Source of the DNA: a virus
DNA: 43,592 nucleotides
Virus record (IMG/VR): IMGVR_UViG_3300046536_000403
Location: 1-43,592 of that record
Strand: one strand, 5' to 3'
Shown here: one piece after another, positions 1 through 8,099 of the stretch
How positions within the stretch are numbered: the stretch's first letter is position 1
How the letters are laid out: each line of letters starts with the position of its first letter
Made by a program: the position numbers and the translations under genes
The notes under the pieces: model-generated
Seen by the model: only the letters and a program-made list of their open reading frames with translations
What the model was told of the DNA's origin: nothing
Database searches by the model: none

Positions 1-387
1 AAAGCCCGAGGCAAAAAAGCCAGGGGTAAGCGCGCCGAAGACGACGATGTCGACGCCGATGAGGACGAAGACGACGAGGAAAAGCCCAGCGCGACCCGTG
101 CCTCTGAGCGCGCCCGCTGCGCGCGGATCATGGCCTACGGCATGAACCACGGCATGGCACGGCAAGCGTTCGCGCTGGCCTTTGACAGCAACGTCAGCCG
201 CGCCACGGCCCTAACCCTGCTCAAGGCCAACAAAGCCGCCGCGCCGAAACAGGCGTCGGCCGCTGGCCACGGCTTCGGTCATGCCATGAGCACCCTGGGC
301 GTGCACCAGGTCGCGCCGGATGGCGCCCGCGAGTTGCCGGCCGGCGCCGATGCGGCGGCGGCCATGATCATCAAGGCCGGCCAGTAA
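1..387 (+). CDS. Scaffold-like acidic head protein, C-terminal part (gene crosses contig junction)
   Basis: This is the 3' portion of a gene that starts at GTG 43199 and is split only because the circle was opened inside it. Joined across the 127-bp overlap, the frame is continuous and encodes about 217 residues ending at TAA 385-387. The N-terminal half is a low-complexity run of Asp/Glu blocks alternating with Lys/Arg blocks (KARGKKARGKRA twice). The C-terminal half, from about residue 125, is an Ala-rich helical domain that resembles the C-terminal tails fused to S49 head proteases in other phages. It lies between the protease and the decoration protein, the place of the scaffold (Nu3) in lambda. 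A scaffold or assembly role is inferred from position and composition. Confidence 0.65.
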   Translation, partial: KARGKKARGKRAEDDDVDADEDEDDEEKPSATRASERARCARIMAYGMNHGMARQAFALAFDSNVSRATALTLLKANKAAAPKQASAAGHGFGHAMSTLGVHQVAPDGARELPAGADAAAAMIIKAGQ

Positions 388-416
388 CCCACCCCTTTCG
401 TTAGACGGATACCTTC

Positions 417-1109
417 ATGCCTCCTATTAGCAGCAATCTCCTGGGCGACAACGCCCAGGTGCCGGGCGCGTACTCGGCCCACTACACCCCCGACCAGCTG
501 ATCGCCGATTCGCGCACCCTGGTCAGCGATCCGATTTTGCTCGGTGCCGGCACCTACAAGCGCGGCGCGGTGCTGGGTCAGCAGACCGTCTACCCGATCA
601 TCGGCGCCGTGGGGCCTGCTAACACCGGCAACGGCGTGCTCAGTGCCCTGAGCACCACCAAGACCAGTCAGATCGGGGTCTACACCCTGACCGCCACCGA
701 CGCGACCGACTTTGCCCTGGTCGACCCGCAGAGCAACGCCCTGGGGCATGTGACCGTGGGCACGCCGTTCGCCGGCGAAATTGGCTTGACCCTGACCGCT
801 GGTGCCACGGCGTTTGTCGCGGGCGATAGCTTCACCCTGAGCGTGGCGGATGCGGTGGGCGTGTTCGTGTCGTGCGTCAAGACGGCCGTCGACGGCAGTG
901 CTGACCCGGTGGCGATTCTGGCCGACGACGTGACCGCCACCAGCGTGGTGAGCACCGGCGCCTATGTGGCCGGTGAGTTCAACGCGGCGGCGCTGACCTA
1001 TGACGCCGGTTGGAACCCGGCGCTGTTGTTCGCCGGTTTGCGCAAGGTCGGGATCCACGCCAAGGCCTCGGTGACCGCCTCGGCACCGCTGAACAACTCG
1101 GCCCCGTAA
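417..1109 (+). CDS. Head decoration protein (lambda gpD-like)
   Basis: A 230-residue protein placed directly before the major capsid gene, as gpD is before gpE in lambda. The N-terminal part (about residues 1-70) and the last 60 residues look like the decoration fold that trims the capsid lattice. Between them, residues about 75-145, is a Thr/Ala/Gly-rich beta segment not present in the 110-residue lambda gpD, so the protein is roughly twice the usual length and probably carries a surface-exposed insert. The start ATG at 417 is 29 bp after the upstream stop. Two intrinsic terminators follow before the capsid gene. The family call rests on position and sequence character. Confidence 0.75.
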   Translation: MPPISSNLLGDNAQVPGAYSAHYTPDQLIADSRTLVSDPILLGAGTYKRGAVLGQQTVYPIIGAVGPANTGNGVLSALSTTKTSQIGVYTLTATDATDFALVDPQSNALGHVTVGTPFAGEIGLTLTAGATAFVAGDSFTLSVADAVGVFVSCVKTAVDGSADPVAILADDVTATSVVSTGAYVAGEFNAAALTYDAGWNPALLFAGLRKVGIHAKASVTASAPLNNSAP

Positions 1110-1127
1110 CACCCCCAACACCGCCCT

Positions 1128-1155
1128 GCCCTGCCATTCGGTGGGGCTTTTTTTT
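1128..1155 (+). terminator. Intrinsic terminator, first of a tandem pair
   Basis: An 8-bp stem (GCCCTGCC with GGTGGGGC, two G-U pairs, ATTC loop) is followed by eight T residues. It lies between the decoration and major capsid genes. Confidence 0.75.
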
Positions 1156-1161
1156 GCGCCC

Positions 1162-1186
1162 AGCCCGCCCTCACGCGGGCTTTTTT
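1162..1186 (+). terminator. Intrinsic terminator, second of a tandem pair
   Basis: A perfect 7-bp stem (AGCCCGC / GCGGGCT) with a 6-base loop runs into six T residues, 24 bp before the capsid start codon. It would separate decoration and capsid transcripts unless read through. Confidence 0.8.
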
Positions 1187-1209
1187 GTGGGCGCGTTTTG
1201 GAGCCTTCA

Positions 1210-2301
1210 ATGTCTGACAACCTCCCAAGTCTGGCGTTTACCACCGCGACCCTGATCGCCGTGGCGCCGACCCTCAAGCGCCCGAGCAGCTTCCTGCTCG
1301 ATCGCTTTTTCCCTGGTGTGCAGATGGCCGACAGCGAATTCGTCGCGATCGACATCATCATCGGCAAGCGCCGTATGGCGCCGTTCGTTAGCCCCCTGGT
1401 CGAGGGCAAACTGGTCGAGCAGTTGGGTACCGACGTCAAGCTGTTCAAGCCGCCCTATGTCAAGGATAAGCGCGCCCCGGACCTGCGTCGGCCAGTAATG
1501 CGTCAGGTCGGCGAGCGCATCGGTGGGGGCCAGCTCAAGGGTGCCGAGCGCGAGGCGGCCAACCTCAACGCGGAAATGACCGATCAGCTGCAGATGCTGA
1601 CCCGGCGTATGGAGTGGATGGCCGCCCAGGAGCTGCAGTACGGCAAGGTATTGGTTTCGGGGGAAGGCTTCCCTACCTCGCTGGTCGACTTCGGGCGTGA
1701 CGAGTCACTGACCATTGCCCTGTCCGGCAATCACAAGTGGGGCGTCGCGGCGAACTTAGATGACGACGGCCGCGACCCACTGCCGGAACGCACCATCGAT
1801 CAGGCGGCCCAGCGCATGCTGCGCCTGTCCGGTGCCCAGGGCACCGACCTGGTGTTCACCCCATCGGCCTGGGATGCGTTCAAGAACGGCAAAAACATCT
1901 ACGGTGCGATCAACTTTCCGAAACTCGCCGAGTCCGGCAACGTGATCAATCCGGCCACCCAGGTCGCACCGGGCGCGGTCTATAAGGGGCGCTGGGGTCA
2001 GTTTGATCTGTGGCTGTACAACGAGTGGTTCGTTGATGACGACAACGTCGAACGCTCGATGCTGGAAGACGGCGTGGTGTTGATGGCTGGTGCTGACCTG
2101 ATGGGGGTGCGCGCCTTCGGTCAGATCATCGACCCGCAACACAGCTACGAGGCCATGCCCTTCGCGCCCAAGACCTGGCTGCGTGATGATCCGGCCCAGC
2201 GCATGTTGATGCTGCAGTCCTCGCCGCTGCCAATCCCAACCCGGGTCAACGCCAGTCTGGCAATGACCGTCTGTGACCCTCTGACTGACCTGGATGGCTA
2301 A
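1210..2301 (+). CDS. Major capsid protein (lambda gpE family)
   Basis: A 363-residue protein close to lambda gpE in length (341) and in the right place in the head gene order. The N-terminal half is rich in the hallmarks of the family: a conserved FLLDRFFP-type segment near residue 28, a Lys/Arg-rich extended segment around 70-95 and a helix near residue 120 (REAANLNAEM). The C-terminal half carries a beta-rich domain with GRWGQFDLWLYNEW. The ATG at 1210 follows the tandem terminators, so its transcription depends on read-through or an unseen promoter in the short gap. It forms the T-number shell around the scaffold. Confidence 0.9.
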   Translation: MSDNLPSLAFTTATLIAVAPTLKRPSSFLLDRFFPGVQMADSEFVAIDIIIGKRRMAPFVSPLVEGKLVEQLGTDVKLFKPPYVKDKRAPDLRRPVMRQVGERIGGGQLKGAEREAANLNAEMTDQLQMLTRRMEWMAAQELQYGKVLVSGEGFPTSLVDFGRDESLTIALSGNHKWGVAANLDDDGRDPLPERTIDQAAQRMLRLSGAQGTDLVFTPSAWDAFKNGKNIYGAINFPKLAESGNVINPATQVAPGAVYKGRWGQFDLWLYNEWFVDDDNVERSMLEDGVVLMAGADLMGVRAFGQIIDPQHSYEAMPFAPKTWLRDDPAQRMLMLQSSPLPIPTRVNASLAMTVCDPLTDLDG

Positions 2302-2304
2302 TCC

Positions 2305-2532
2305 ATGAACACACTGAAAAAAGATGAAGCTGCCAAGACCGTCAAGTCCGTGGTGGCCAAGGGTTGCCAAGTGACCGGGCACGACGGCAAGGCCGTAAAG
2401 GCCGGCGGCACCGTAACCCTGTTCGATTACGAGGCCCGGCGCTACACCGCGCGCGGTTTCCTGGTTGCTTCTGACGGCAAGTTAAAGACCGCGTCCGCAC
2501 CGCCGACCCGCAACGAGGAAGGCGGGGAATAA
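2305..2532 (+). CDS. Small protein after capsid, gpFI-position
   Basis: A 75-residue lysine-rich protein starting 3 bp after the capsid stop. The core (residues 15-55) reads as a short beta-strand domain (VTGHDGKAVKAGGTVTLFDY). It occupies the position of lambda gpFI, which helps DNA packaging, but I see no diagnostic similarity. The family is unknown; a head-completion or packaging role is inferred from context only. Confidence 0.6.
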   Translation: MNTLKKDEAAKTVKSVVAKGCQVTGHDGKAVKAGGTVTLFDYEARRYTARGFLVASDGKLKTASAPPTRNEEGGE

Positions 2533-2533
2533 G

Positions 2534-2866
2534 GTGCTCAGCTTCGACGCCCTGCTGCATGGCCCTGTGAGCGCAATTTTTGGCGAGCAGGGCCAGGGTG
2601 CAGCCCTGCCGATCTATCAGCCGAAAGCCGGCGCTGCCTACCCCGTCGACGGCATTTTCGACGATGCCTATGCCGAGCCGGACTTGTTGTCGGCGATCCC
2701 CACCAACACCGTCGAAAACGTGTTTGGCGCCCGCCTGGCGGCCTTCGCCGCCATGCCGGTGCAAGACGACCAAATCACTATCCCGCGTGTGGGCAAAACC
2801 TTCCTGGTGCGTGACGTGCAGCCGGACGGTCACGGCTGGGTGCAACTGAGGCTCAGCGAAACATGA
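2534..2866 (+). CDS. Head-tail attachment protein, lambda gpFII-like
   Basis: A 110-residue protein starting with GTG one base after the previous stop. It fits the head-tail attachment family of lambda gpFII in length (117) and in layout: an N-terminal FDALL helix, a GIFDDAY motif near residue 40 that matches the GVFDDPE of gpFII, an ITIPRVGKTFLVRDVQPDG strand pair near residue 75-95, and a C-terminal strand ending in VQLRL. It should close the connector so that tails can join. It overlaps the next gene by 4 bp, which indicates translational coupling. Confidence 0.7.
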   Translation: MLSFDALLHGPVSAIFGEQGQGAALPIYQPKAGAAYPVDGIFDDAYAEPDLLSAIPTNTVENVFGARLAAFAAMPVQDDQITIPRVGKTFLVRDVQPDGHGWVQLRLSET

Positions 2867-3489
2867 CGCAAACCATTGACCTGGTGGTCGGTGCGGTGGA
2901 GGCCATGCTCGGCCACACCCTGGCCGGGAACCGGGTGTACGCGGTGTTCGACTGGCCAACCACCAGCGCGCACTACCCGGTGATTTATTGCAAGGTCCCG
3001 ACCGAGGAAAAGCACTCGCTCAGTCGGAACGGTGGTCCGGATTTCACCGTGACCGCGACCCTTAAGGTCTGCGCCCGTGCCGAGGTGTCCGCGCTGCCCG
3101 ATGGGCAGAGCGCGTTCCAGCTGTTGCAACAGCTGTCGCAGTTGAGTCAGCAAATCCAGATCGCGCTGATCAATAACCCGATCTTGATGGGCCAGTTACA
3201 GCAGGTCCCGTTTATTCATACGGAAATGTCGACGAAGGCCAATGCCAACAAGGAATTGGGCGAAGTCGAGGTGTCCATCGGCCTGGAGTTTTACCAAGGC
3301 CCTGAGGACTTTTTCCCGTTACCCGTCACGCCGCTGGAATCGATTGGGATTACGGCTGACCTGGCCAATGTATTCGACCCCTCCGGCACGTATGTCGATC
3401 CGCTGTTCCCCACTGCGGCCACCCCGGCCCCTCGTTCTGTTGGACCTGACGGCCGTCCCGAGGGCGGCTTGATCATCGACCTCACTTAG
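2863..3489 (+). CDS. Tail terminator-like protein
   Basis: A 208-residue protein in the place of the tail terminator. Residues about 1-145 match the usual layout of that family: an N-terminal helix, a VFDWP segment near residue 30, strands YPVIYCKV and FTVTATLKV, a helical stretch rich in Gln/Leu, then a strand ending in GLEFYQGPEDFF. The last 60 residues are Pro/Thr-rich and probably flexible. The terminator caps the growing tail tube and binds the head connector. The start overlaps the gpFII-like gene. Confidence 0.6.
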   Translation: MTQTIDLVVGAVEAMLGHTLAGNRVYAVFDWPTTSAHYPVIYCKVPTEEKHSLSRNGGPDFTVTATLKVCARAEVSALPDGQSAFQLLQQLSQLSQQIQIALINNPILMGQLQQVPFIHTEMSTKANANKELGEVEVSIGLEFYQGPEDFFPLPVTPLESIGITADLANVFDPSGTYVDPLFPTAATPAPRSVGPDGRPEGGLIIDLT

Positions 3490-3502
3490 GAACACCCCCC
3501 CT

Positions 3503-3790
3503 ATGAAAGTTTATCCCGTTGCCGGGTTGCTGCTACGCGACCCGGTCAAGGGCGATTTTGTGCCCGCCGCCGGCCGCGAGGTCCGCGATTCGCCGTTCTG
3601 GTTTCGTCGTCTGGCCTGTGGCGATGCGTCCTTGACCCCGCCCGTGGTCGAGCCTGTCGCGGCGCCTGAGGCGCTGCCGGAGGCCTCGGCGCCCGTCGCC
3701 ACTGAGTCGACCGCCGCGCCCCTGGAGCCGGACGCCGAACTGCCCCCGGCCGGTGATGAGCCCGCCGAAGCCGAGGAGCCCGCCGAATGA
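3503..3790 (+). CDS. DUF2635 family protein (Mu gp38-like)
   Basis: A 95-residue protein. The first 40 residues (MKVYPVAGLLLRDPVKGDF, then GREVRDSPFWFRRL) are the conserved core of DUF2635, a small family found directly before the sheath gene in Mu-like phages. The remaining 55 residues are a Pro/Ala/Glu tail of low complexity. It overlaps the sheath gene by 4 bp (ATGA). The molecular role of the family is not established; it travels with contractile tails. Confidence 0.85.
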   Translation: MKVYPVAGLLLRDPVKGDFVPAAGREVRDSPFWFRRLACGDASLTPPVVEPVAAPEALPEASAPVATESTAAPLEPDAELPPAGDEPAEAEEPAE

Positions 3791-5274
3791 GTGTGTCCTT
3801 TAACAACGTCCCGTCGAATCTGCGCTTGCCGCTGTTCTCGGCCGAAGTGAATAACAGCCAGGCCAACAGTGGCTCGCAGACCCAGCGCACGCTGATCGTC
3901 GGCCAGATCACCAGTGCCGGCAATGCCGTGGCCGGTGTGCCGGTGATCTGTGCCGGCGTGACCGATGCCAAGGCCAAGGGCGGCCCGGGCTCGCTGTTGC
4001 ATTTGCTGACGCAAACCTACATGGCCTCGGATTCGTTCGCCGAGGTCTGGCTGCTGCCCCTGGCGGACGCCGTTTCGTCGCTGGCGGCCAAGGGCTCGCT
4101 GCTGGTCAGCTCGGCGCCTACGGCGGACGGGGTGATTTCGCTGTACCTCGGCGGCAACCTAGTCAGCGTCGTAGTGAGCAGCACCGACACCCCAACCACT
4201 GTGGCGGCTGACATCGTCGCCCAGGTCAACGCCAATCTGGCGTTACCCGTCACGGCGGCCGTGGATGGCACCGTGCCGGCCAAGGTTAACTTGACCGCGA
4301 AAAATGCCGGGCTGTGCGGCAATGACATCGATATCCGCCTGAACTACCGGGGCACGGTCGACGGTGAGGCGCTGCCGCCCGGTTTGGGCCTGACCATTGT
4401 CGCCATGGCCGGCGGCGCGACCAACCCGGTGTTGGACATGGCCTTGTCGGCCCTGGGCGATGAGGCATTCGACTTCATCGTCTCGCCCTACACCGACACC
4501 GCGTCGCTGGACTCGCTGAAAAGCTTGCTCAATGACACCACTGGGCGCTGGAGCTGGACCAACCAGGTGTATGGCCATGTCTTCGCGGCCAAGTGCGGGA
4601 CCTACGCGACGTTGACCACCTTTGGCAACGCGCGCAATAACCAGCATGAATCGGTGCTGGGCGTGTACGACTCGCCCAGCCCGTCGTGGCTGTGGGCCGC
4701 CGACTATGCCGGTGCGGCCGCTGTGGCGCTGCGGGCGGATCCGGGGCGCCCACTGCAAACCCTAACCCTCAGCACGGTCCTGCCGCCGCCGCATGCGTCG
4801 CGCTTTACCGCGCCCGAGCGCAACACCTTGCTCTGGGACGGGATTTCGACCTTTACGGTCGGCATGGACGGCACGGTGGCGGTGGAAAACATCATTACCA
4901 CCTATCAGCTCAACAGCTACGGCGAGGCCGACGACAGCTATCTGCAAGTGGAAACCCTGTTTCTACTGATGTACGTCCTGCGCGCGCAGAAGTCGGTGAT
5001 CACCTCGCGGTTTCCCCGGATGAAGCTCGGGGTCGACGGCGGCCGTTATGCAGCGGGCTCCAACGTGGTCACGCCGTCGGATATTCGCGGCGAGTTGATC
5101 GCCGATTACCAGGAGCAGGAAACCGACGGCTTTGTGCAGAACAGCGCGCTGTTCGCCCAGGCGCTGATTGTCGAGCAGGACAGCACCAACCCGAACCGAG
5201 TCAACGTGTTGTGGCCGGCCGAGCTGATCGATCAGCTACGGGTCCTCGCCCTGCTGGCGCAATTCCGCCTGTAA
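3787..5274 (+). CDS. Contractile tail sheath protein (Mu gpL-like)
   Basis: A 495-residue protein of the Mu-type sheath family. The N-terminus (FNNVPSNLRLPLFSAEVNNS) is the conserved opening, and the middle and C-terminal parts have the expected sheath domains, including the C-terminal ending WPAELIDQLRVLALLAQFRL. It polymerises around the tube and contracts at infection. Its presence defines the virus as a myovirus. An intrinsic terminator follows at 5292-5320, before the tube gene. Confidence 0.95.
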   Translation: MSVSFNNVPSNLRLPLFSAEVNNSQANSGSQTQRTLIVGQITSAGNAVAGVPVICAGVTDAKAKGGPGSLLHLLTQTYMASDSFAEVWLLPLADAVSSLAAKGSLLVSSAPTADGVISLYLGGNLVSVVVSSTDTPTTVAADIVAQVNANLALPVTAAVDGTVPAKVNLTAKNAGLCGNDIDIRLNYRGTVDGEALPPGLGLTIVAMAGGATNPVLDMALSALGDEAFDFIVSPYTDTASLDSLKSLLNDTTGRWSWTNQVYGHVFAAKCGTYATLTTFGNARNNQHESVLGVYDSPSPSWLWAADYAGAAAVALRADPGRPLQTLTLSTVLPPPHASRFTAPERNTLLWDGISTFTVGMDGTVAVENIITTYQLNSYGEADDSYLQVETLFLLMYVLRAQKSVITSRFPRMKLGVDGGRYAAGSNVVTPSDIRGELIADYQEQETDGFVQNSALFAQALIVEQDSTNPNRVNVLWPAELIDQLRVLALLAQFRL

Positions 5275-5291
5275 CCGCCGCTGCTCCATCC

Positions 5292-5320
5292 AAGCCACCC
5301 ACCCGGGTGGCTTTCTTTTT
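5292..5320 (+). terminator. Intrinsic terminator between sheath and tube genes
   Basis: A perfect 9-bp stem (AAGCCACCC / GGGTGGCTT, ACCC loop) is followed by TTTCTTTTT. It lies in the 57-bp gap between the sheath stop and the tube start, inside an otherwise continuous tail operon. Confidence 0.8.
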
Positions 5321-5331
5321 GGGACATCAAA

Positions 5332-5706
5332 ATGGCTGCAAACAATCGTCTGGCCGGTACGGCCAGCATTACCGTGAGCGGTAAAAAATACATGTTGGTC
5401 GGCGAGCTGAGCTATGACCCTTCGACCGTCAAGCGGGAAAGCCTGGTCGGCCAAGACAGCGTGCATGGTTTTAAGGAGACGCCGAAGACCGGGAAAATTT
5501 CCGGCACCTTTCGCGACTCGGGTGACCTGACCGTCGCCGATATCAACGGCATGGTCAACGAGACCGTCGTCGCGTCCCTGGCCAACGGCAAAACCGCCAT
5601 CGGTCGCAACATGTGGACCGTTGACAGCCAAGAAGTCAAAACCGCCGAGGGCACTCTCGAAGTGGTCTGGGAAGGCCCATCCGTTACTGAGGTACTTGCA
5701 TCGTGA
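5332..5706 (+). CDS. Tail tube protein (Mu gpM-like)
   Basis: A 124-residue protein, the usual size for the Mu-type tail tube family. It opens with NRLAGTASITVSGKKY, has GDLTVADINGM near residue 65 and ends with a strand-rich segment (EGTLEVVWEGPSV). It forms the rigid inner tube within the sheath. It overlaps the chaperone gene by 4 bp (GTGA). Confidence 0.92.
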   Translation: MAANNRLAGTASITVSGKKYMLVGELSYDPSTVKRESLVGQDSVHGFKETPKTGKISGTFRDSGDLTVADINGMVNETVVASLANGKTAIGRNMWTVDSQEVKTAEGTLEVVWEGPSVTEVLAS

Positions 5707-5996
5707 GCATCGTTGACACCCTGACACTTGAATTTCGCACCCCCATCATGATCGGCAAGGGTGAAGGCGCGGTGACCTATACCCACGTCGATCTGCGCGA
5801 GCCGACCGCTGGCGATCTGGAGAAGGCCCAGCGCGCCGACACCCCGGTGGGCGGTGTGATCAACCTGATCACTGAAATCGGCGCCGTACCGCGCCTGGTC
5901 GTGCAAAAAATGAGTGGTCGCGATATGGCCATCGCGGACAAGTTTTTCAGCTCTTTCCGCGCTGGCCCCGAGGCGGCGGCGGATGGCCTGAGCTGA
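5703..5996 (+). CDS. Tail assembly chaperone, short (0-frame) form
   Basis: A 97-residue protein starting with GTG overlapped by the tube stop codon. It is a Mu-type (gp41/P2 E-like) tail assembly chaperone: an N-terminal beta segment (TLEFRTPIMIGKG), VDLREPTAGDLEKA near residue 35, and a helical C-terminus. These proteins bind the tape measure protein during tail assembly. The reading frame one base back stays open through the stop and runs to 6118, so a longer product is expected by -1 frameshifting (see next entry). Confidence 0.88.
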   Translation: MSIVDTLTLEFRTPIMIGKGEGAVTYTHVDLREPTAGDLEKAQRADTPVGGVINLITEIGAVPRLVVQKMSGRDMAIADKFFSSFRAGPEAAADGLS

Positions 5997-6118
5997 TAGC
6001 CGAACTGACCAAGTTCTACGGTTGGGGGCCGCGTGACGCGTGGTCCCTGACGCTGGCCGAGCTGAAATGGTGGGCTCAGCAGTCCAAGCTAATGATGGAA
6101 AAGCCCGATGGCGAATAA
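5912..6118 (+). CDS. -1 frame extension of the tail chaperone (GpE-like)
   Basis: In the -1 frame relative to the chaperone, the sequence is open from before 5912 to TAA 6116-6118. After the 0-frame stop (5994) it encodes about 40 residues (LIAELTKFYGWGPRDAWSLT, then LAELKWWAQQS), which match the character of P2 GpE/Mu gp42. There is no usable start codon of its own, so it must be made by frameshifting. Candidate slip sites in the overlap are A6 at 5905-5910 and GTTTTTC at 5942-5948; neither is a perfect X XXY YYZ heptamer, so the exact site is unsure. The C-terminus overlaps the tape measure start. Confidence 0.7.
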   Translation, partial: EWSRYGHRGQVFQLFPRWPRGGGGWPELIAELTKFYGWGPRDAWSLTLAELKWWAQQSKLMMEKPDGE

Positions 6119-8099
6119 TTTTCAGATCCAGATTAGTGCGGTCGACAAGGCGTCTGCGGTTTTTCGCAAGGTCAACGGCGCCGTTAACCAGCTGACCCGG
6201 CCGTTTGAACAGGTCGGCCAGTCCTTTAAAAGCCTGGGCAAGGAACTGGGCTTTCAGCGCCTGGGCAAGAACCTCGGCCAAATCGGCCGCGAAGCCAAGG
6301 GCGCGGCCTCGGGCGTGGCCTCGATTGTCGCGCCGATGGCGGCGGTAACCGGTATCGGTTCGGTGGCCGGGATTATTGCCCTGGCCGATGGCTGGGCCCG
6401 GCTCGGCCGCTCGACGGCCAACACCGCCGGCAACATCGGGGTCAATGCCGACGAGCTGCAAAAGTTCCAGGGCGCGGCCAAGTTGGCGGGCCTGTCGTCC
6501 GAGGATATGGCCAGCAGCCTGCAAGGGCTGTCGAGCACCATGGAAAACGCCCAGTTCGGCCGGGATAACCAGGCACTGATGCTGTTCAACAGCTTGACCG
6601 GGGGAATGAAGCGCACGGCGTCCGGGGCGCTGGACGTGACCGGCGAGTTCAAGGCCATGGCCAGCGCGATTGCCAAGCTGGACACCCCGCAAAAGCAAAT
6701 GCTCGCCGCGCAAAAGTTCGGCATGCAAGCGTTGTTGCCGTTGATCCGCCAAGGCCCGGGGGCGTTTCAGGCGCTGCAAGACCGCGCCGAGGCGCTGGGC
6801 CTGGTGATGTCGGGGTCGGCACTCAGGGCCGCGACAGACTTTGCCAACAGTTTGGACAACCTGCACGGCGCCGGTACCGGGCTGAAAAACTCGATTGTCG
6901 AGCAGATCACCCCGGCGATTAAGCCGCTGGTCGATGGCCTGGCCGATTGGATTATGCAAAACCGCACGCTGATCGCGCAGGACGTCGGCGCTTGGGCCAA
7001 GGACTTCGCCACCTGGGTTAACTCGGTGGATTGGAAGGGGGTTGGCAGCGGTATTCACGACTTTGTCAAAGGCATCGGCAACGTGGTGCATCACCTGGGC
7101 GGCTGGAAGAATGCCGCGATTGCGGTCGCGGTGGTGATGAATGCCACGCTGATCGGCAGCGTCCTCGGCCTGGGCCTGACCTTGGTCCGTGGCGCGGCGG
7201 GGATTGTGAGTTTTACGGGGCTGCTGCTGGGGTGGAAAGCCGCCGCCGTGGAGGCGGGCGCGGCGACCGATCTGGCGAACGCTGCGGCCAGCCGTGGGTT
7301 GTTGGGCGGAATAGGGGCCGGCGCGGCCGCCCTCGCGACAGGGGCGGCGGCGATGTTCTATTCGCCCACGCTGAATGATGGCGAGGATCAGGAGGTCGCG
7401 CGTCTCCGAAAAGCGCAAGGCCTCCCGGAGGTGGAGTCGCAAACGCCGGATCAGTCAATGCGTGAGCGGGCCACGGCGGACGCCTGGAAAAAGAACCAGG
7501 GCGCCGACCAGGACGCGGCCAGCTTTGCGATGGATTATTTCCAGTCTAAAGGGTGGAGCAAGGCGGCGGCGGCCGGCATTGTCGGGAACGGCATTGCGGA
7601 GAGCAACCTGGACCCCAAAGCCAAAGGGGATTGGGGTCTGACCGGGCCAACCGCCCGGGGCATTTTCCAGCTGCATCCAGATCGTCAGAAAAACTTTGAA
7701 AACTGGGCCGGCTTCAAAATCACGGATGAACGTGCCGATCGGATGAAGCAGTTGGAGTTTGCCAACTATGAGTTGACCGAAGGCACCGAATCGAAGGCGG
7801 GGGCGCGGCTCAGGTCGGCTAAAAATGCCGAGGACGCGGGTGAGATTGCCTCACGCAGCTGGCTGCGCCCGGGGGCGGATGATGAAGCGAAGGCCAGGGA
7901 AGCGGCCACGCGGGGCGCGATGGCCGACCAATTGGCCCCGCCAGGTCCGATTAGTACCGCCAAAAACGAGCCACAACGGCATGCCTTTGACGTGACGTTT
8001 AGCGGTCTGCCGGCGGGGGTTTCGGCGAAAACGCGTTCCGCCACGGGCGCGGACGTGACGACAAAAATCGGCCATTCGGCCGTGGGAGGTGGACCATGA
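6108..8099 (+). CDS. Tape measure protein with C-terminal tail-lysozyme domain
   Basis: A 663-residue tape measure protein. Residues 1-60 open with FQIQISAVDKASAVFRKVNG, typical of Mu-like tape measures; the middle is helical with a hydrophobic stretch (around residues 330-415) that can span a membrane. Residues about 470-605 form a phage tail lysozyme-like domain: SFAMDYFQSKGWSKAAAAGI, a putative catalytic Glu near residue 498 in GIAESNLDP, GIFQLHPDRQ and NYELTEGTE. The domain would cut peptidoglycan during DNA entry. It overlaps the chaperone extension and the next gene by a few bases. Confidence 0.92.
   Translation: MANNFQIQISAVDKASAVFRKVNGAVNQLTRPFEQVGQSFKSLGKELGFQRLGKNLGQIGREAKGAASGVASIVAPMAAVTGIGSVAGIIALADGWARLGRSTANTAGNIGVNADELQKFQGAAKLAGLSSEDMASSLQGLSSTMENAQFGRDNQALMLFNSLTGGMKRTASGALDVTGEFKAMASAIAKLDTPQKQMLAAQKFGMQALLPLIRQGPGAFQALQDRAEALGLVMSGSALRAATDFANSLDNLHGAGTGLKNSIVEQITPAIKPLVDGLADWIMQNRTLIAQDVGAWAKDFATWVNSVDWKGVGSGIHDFVKGIGNVVHHLGGWKNAAIAVAVVMNATLIGSVLGLGLTLVRGAAGIVSFTGLLLGWKAAAVEAGAATDLANAAASRGLLGGIGAGAAALATGAAAMFYSPTLNDGEDQEVARLRKAQGLPEVESQTPDQSMRERATADAWKKNQGADQDAASFAMDYFQSKGWSKAAAAGIVGNGIAESNLDPKAKGDWGLTGPTARGIFQLHPDRQKNFENWAGFKITDERADRMKQLEFANYELTEGTESKAGARLRSAKNAEDAGEIASRSWLRPGADDEAKAREAATRGAMADQLAPPGPISTAKNEPQRHAFDVTFSGLPAGVSAKTRSATGADVTTKIGHSAVGGGP

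Noticed and set aside
279-1448. Long minus-strand open frame opposite the decoration and capsid genes
   Set aside because: It is a shadow of GC-rich codons in the real plus-strand genes; no ribosome site and low-complexity His/Arg/Gly content.
5412-7442. 676-codon minus-strand frame opposite the tape measure gene
   Set aside because: It spans parts of four plus-strand tail genes with clear families; composition is that of a shadow frame.
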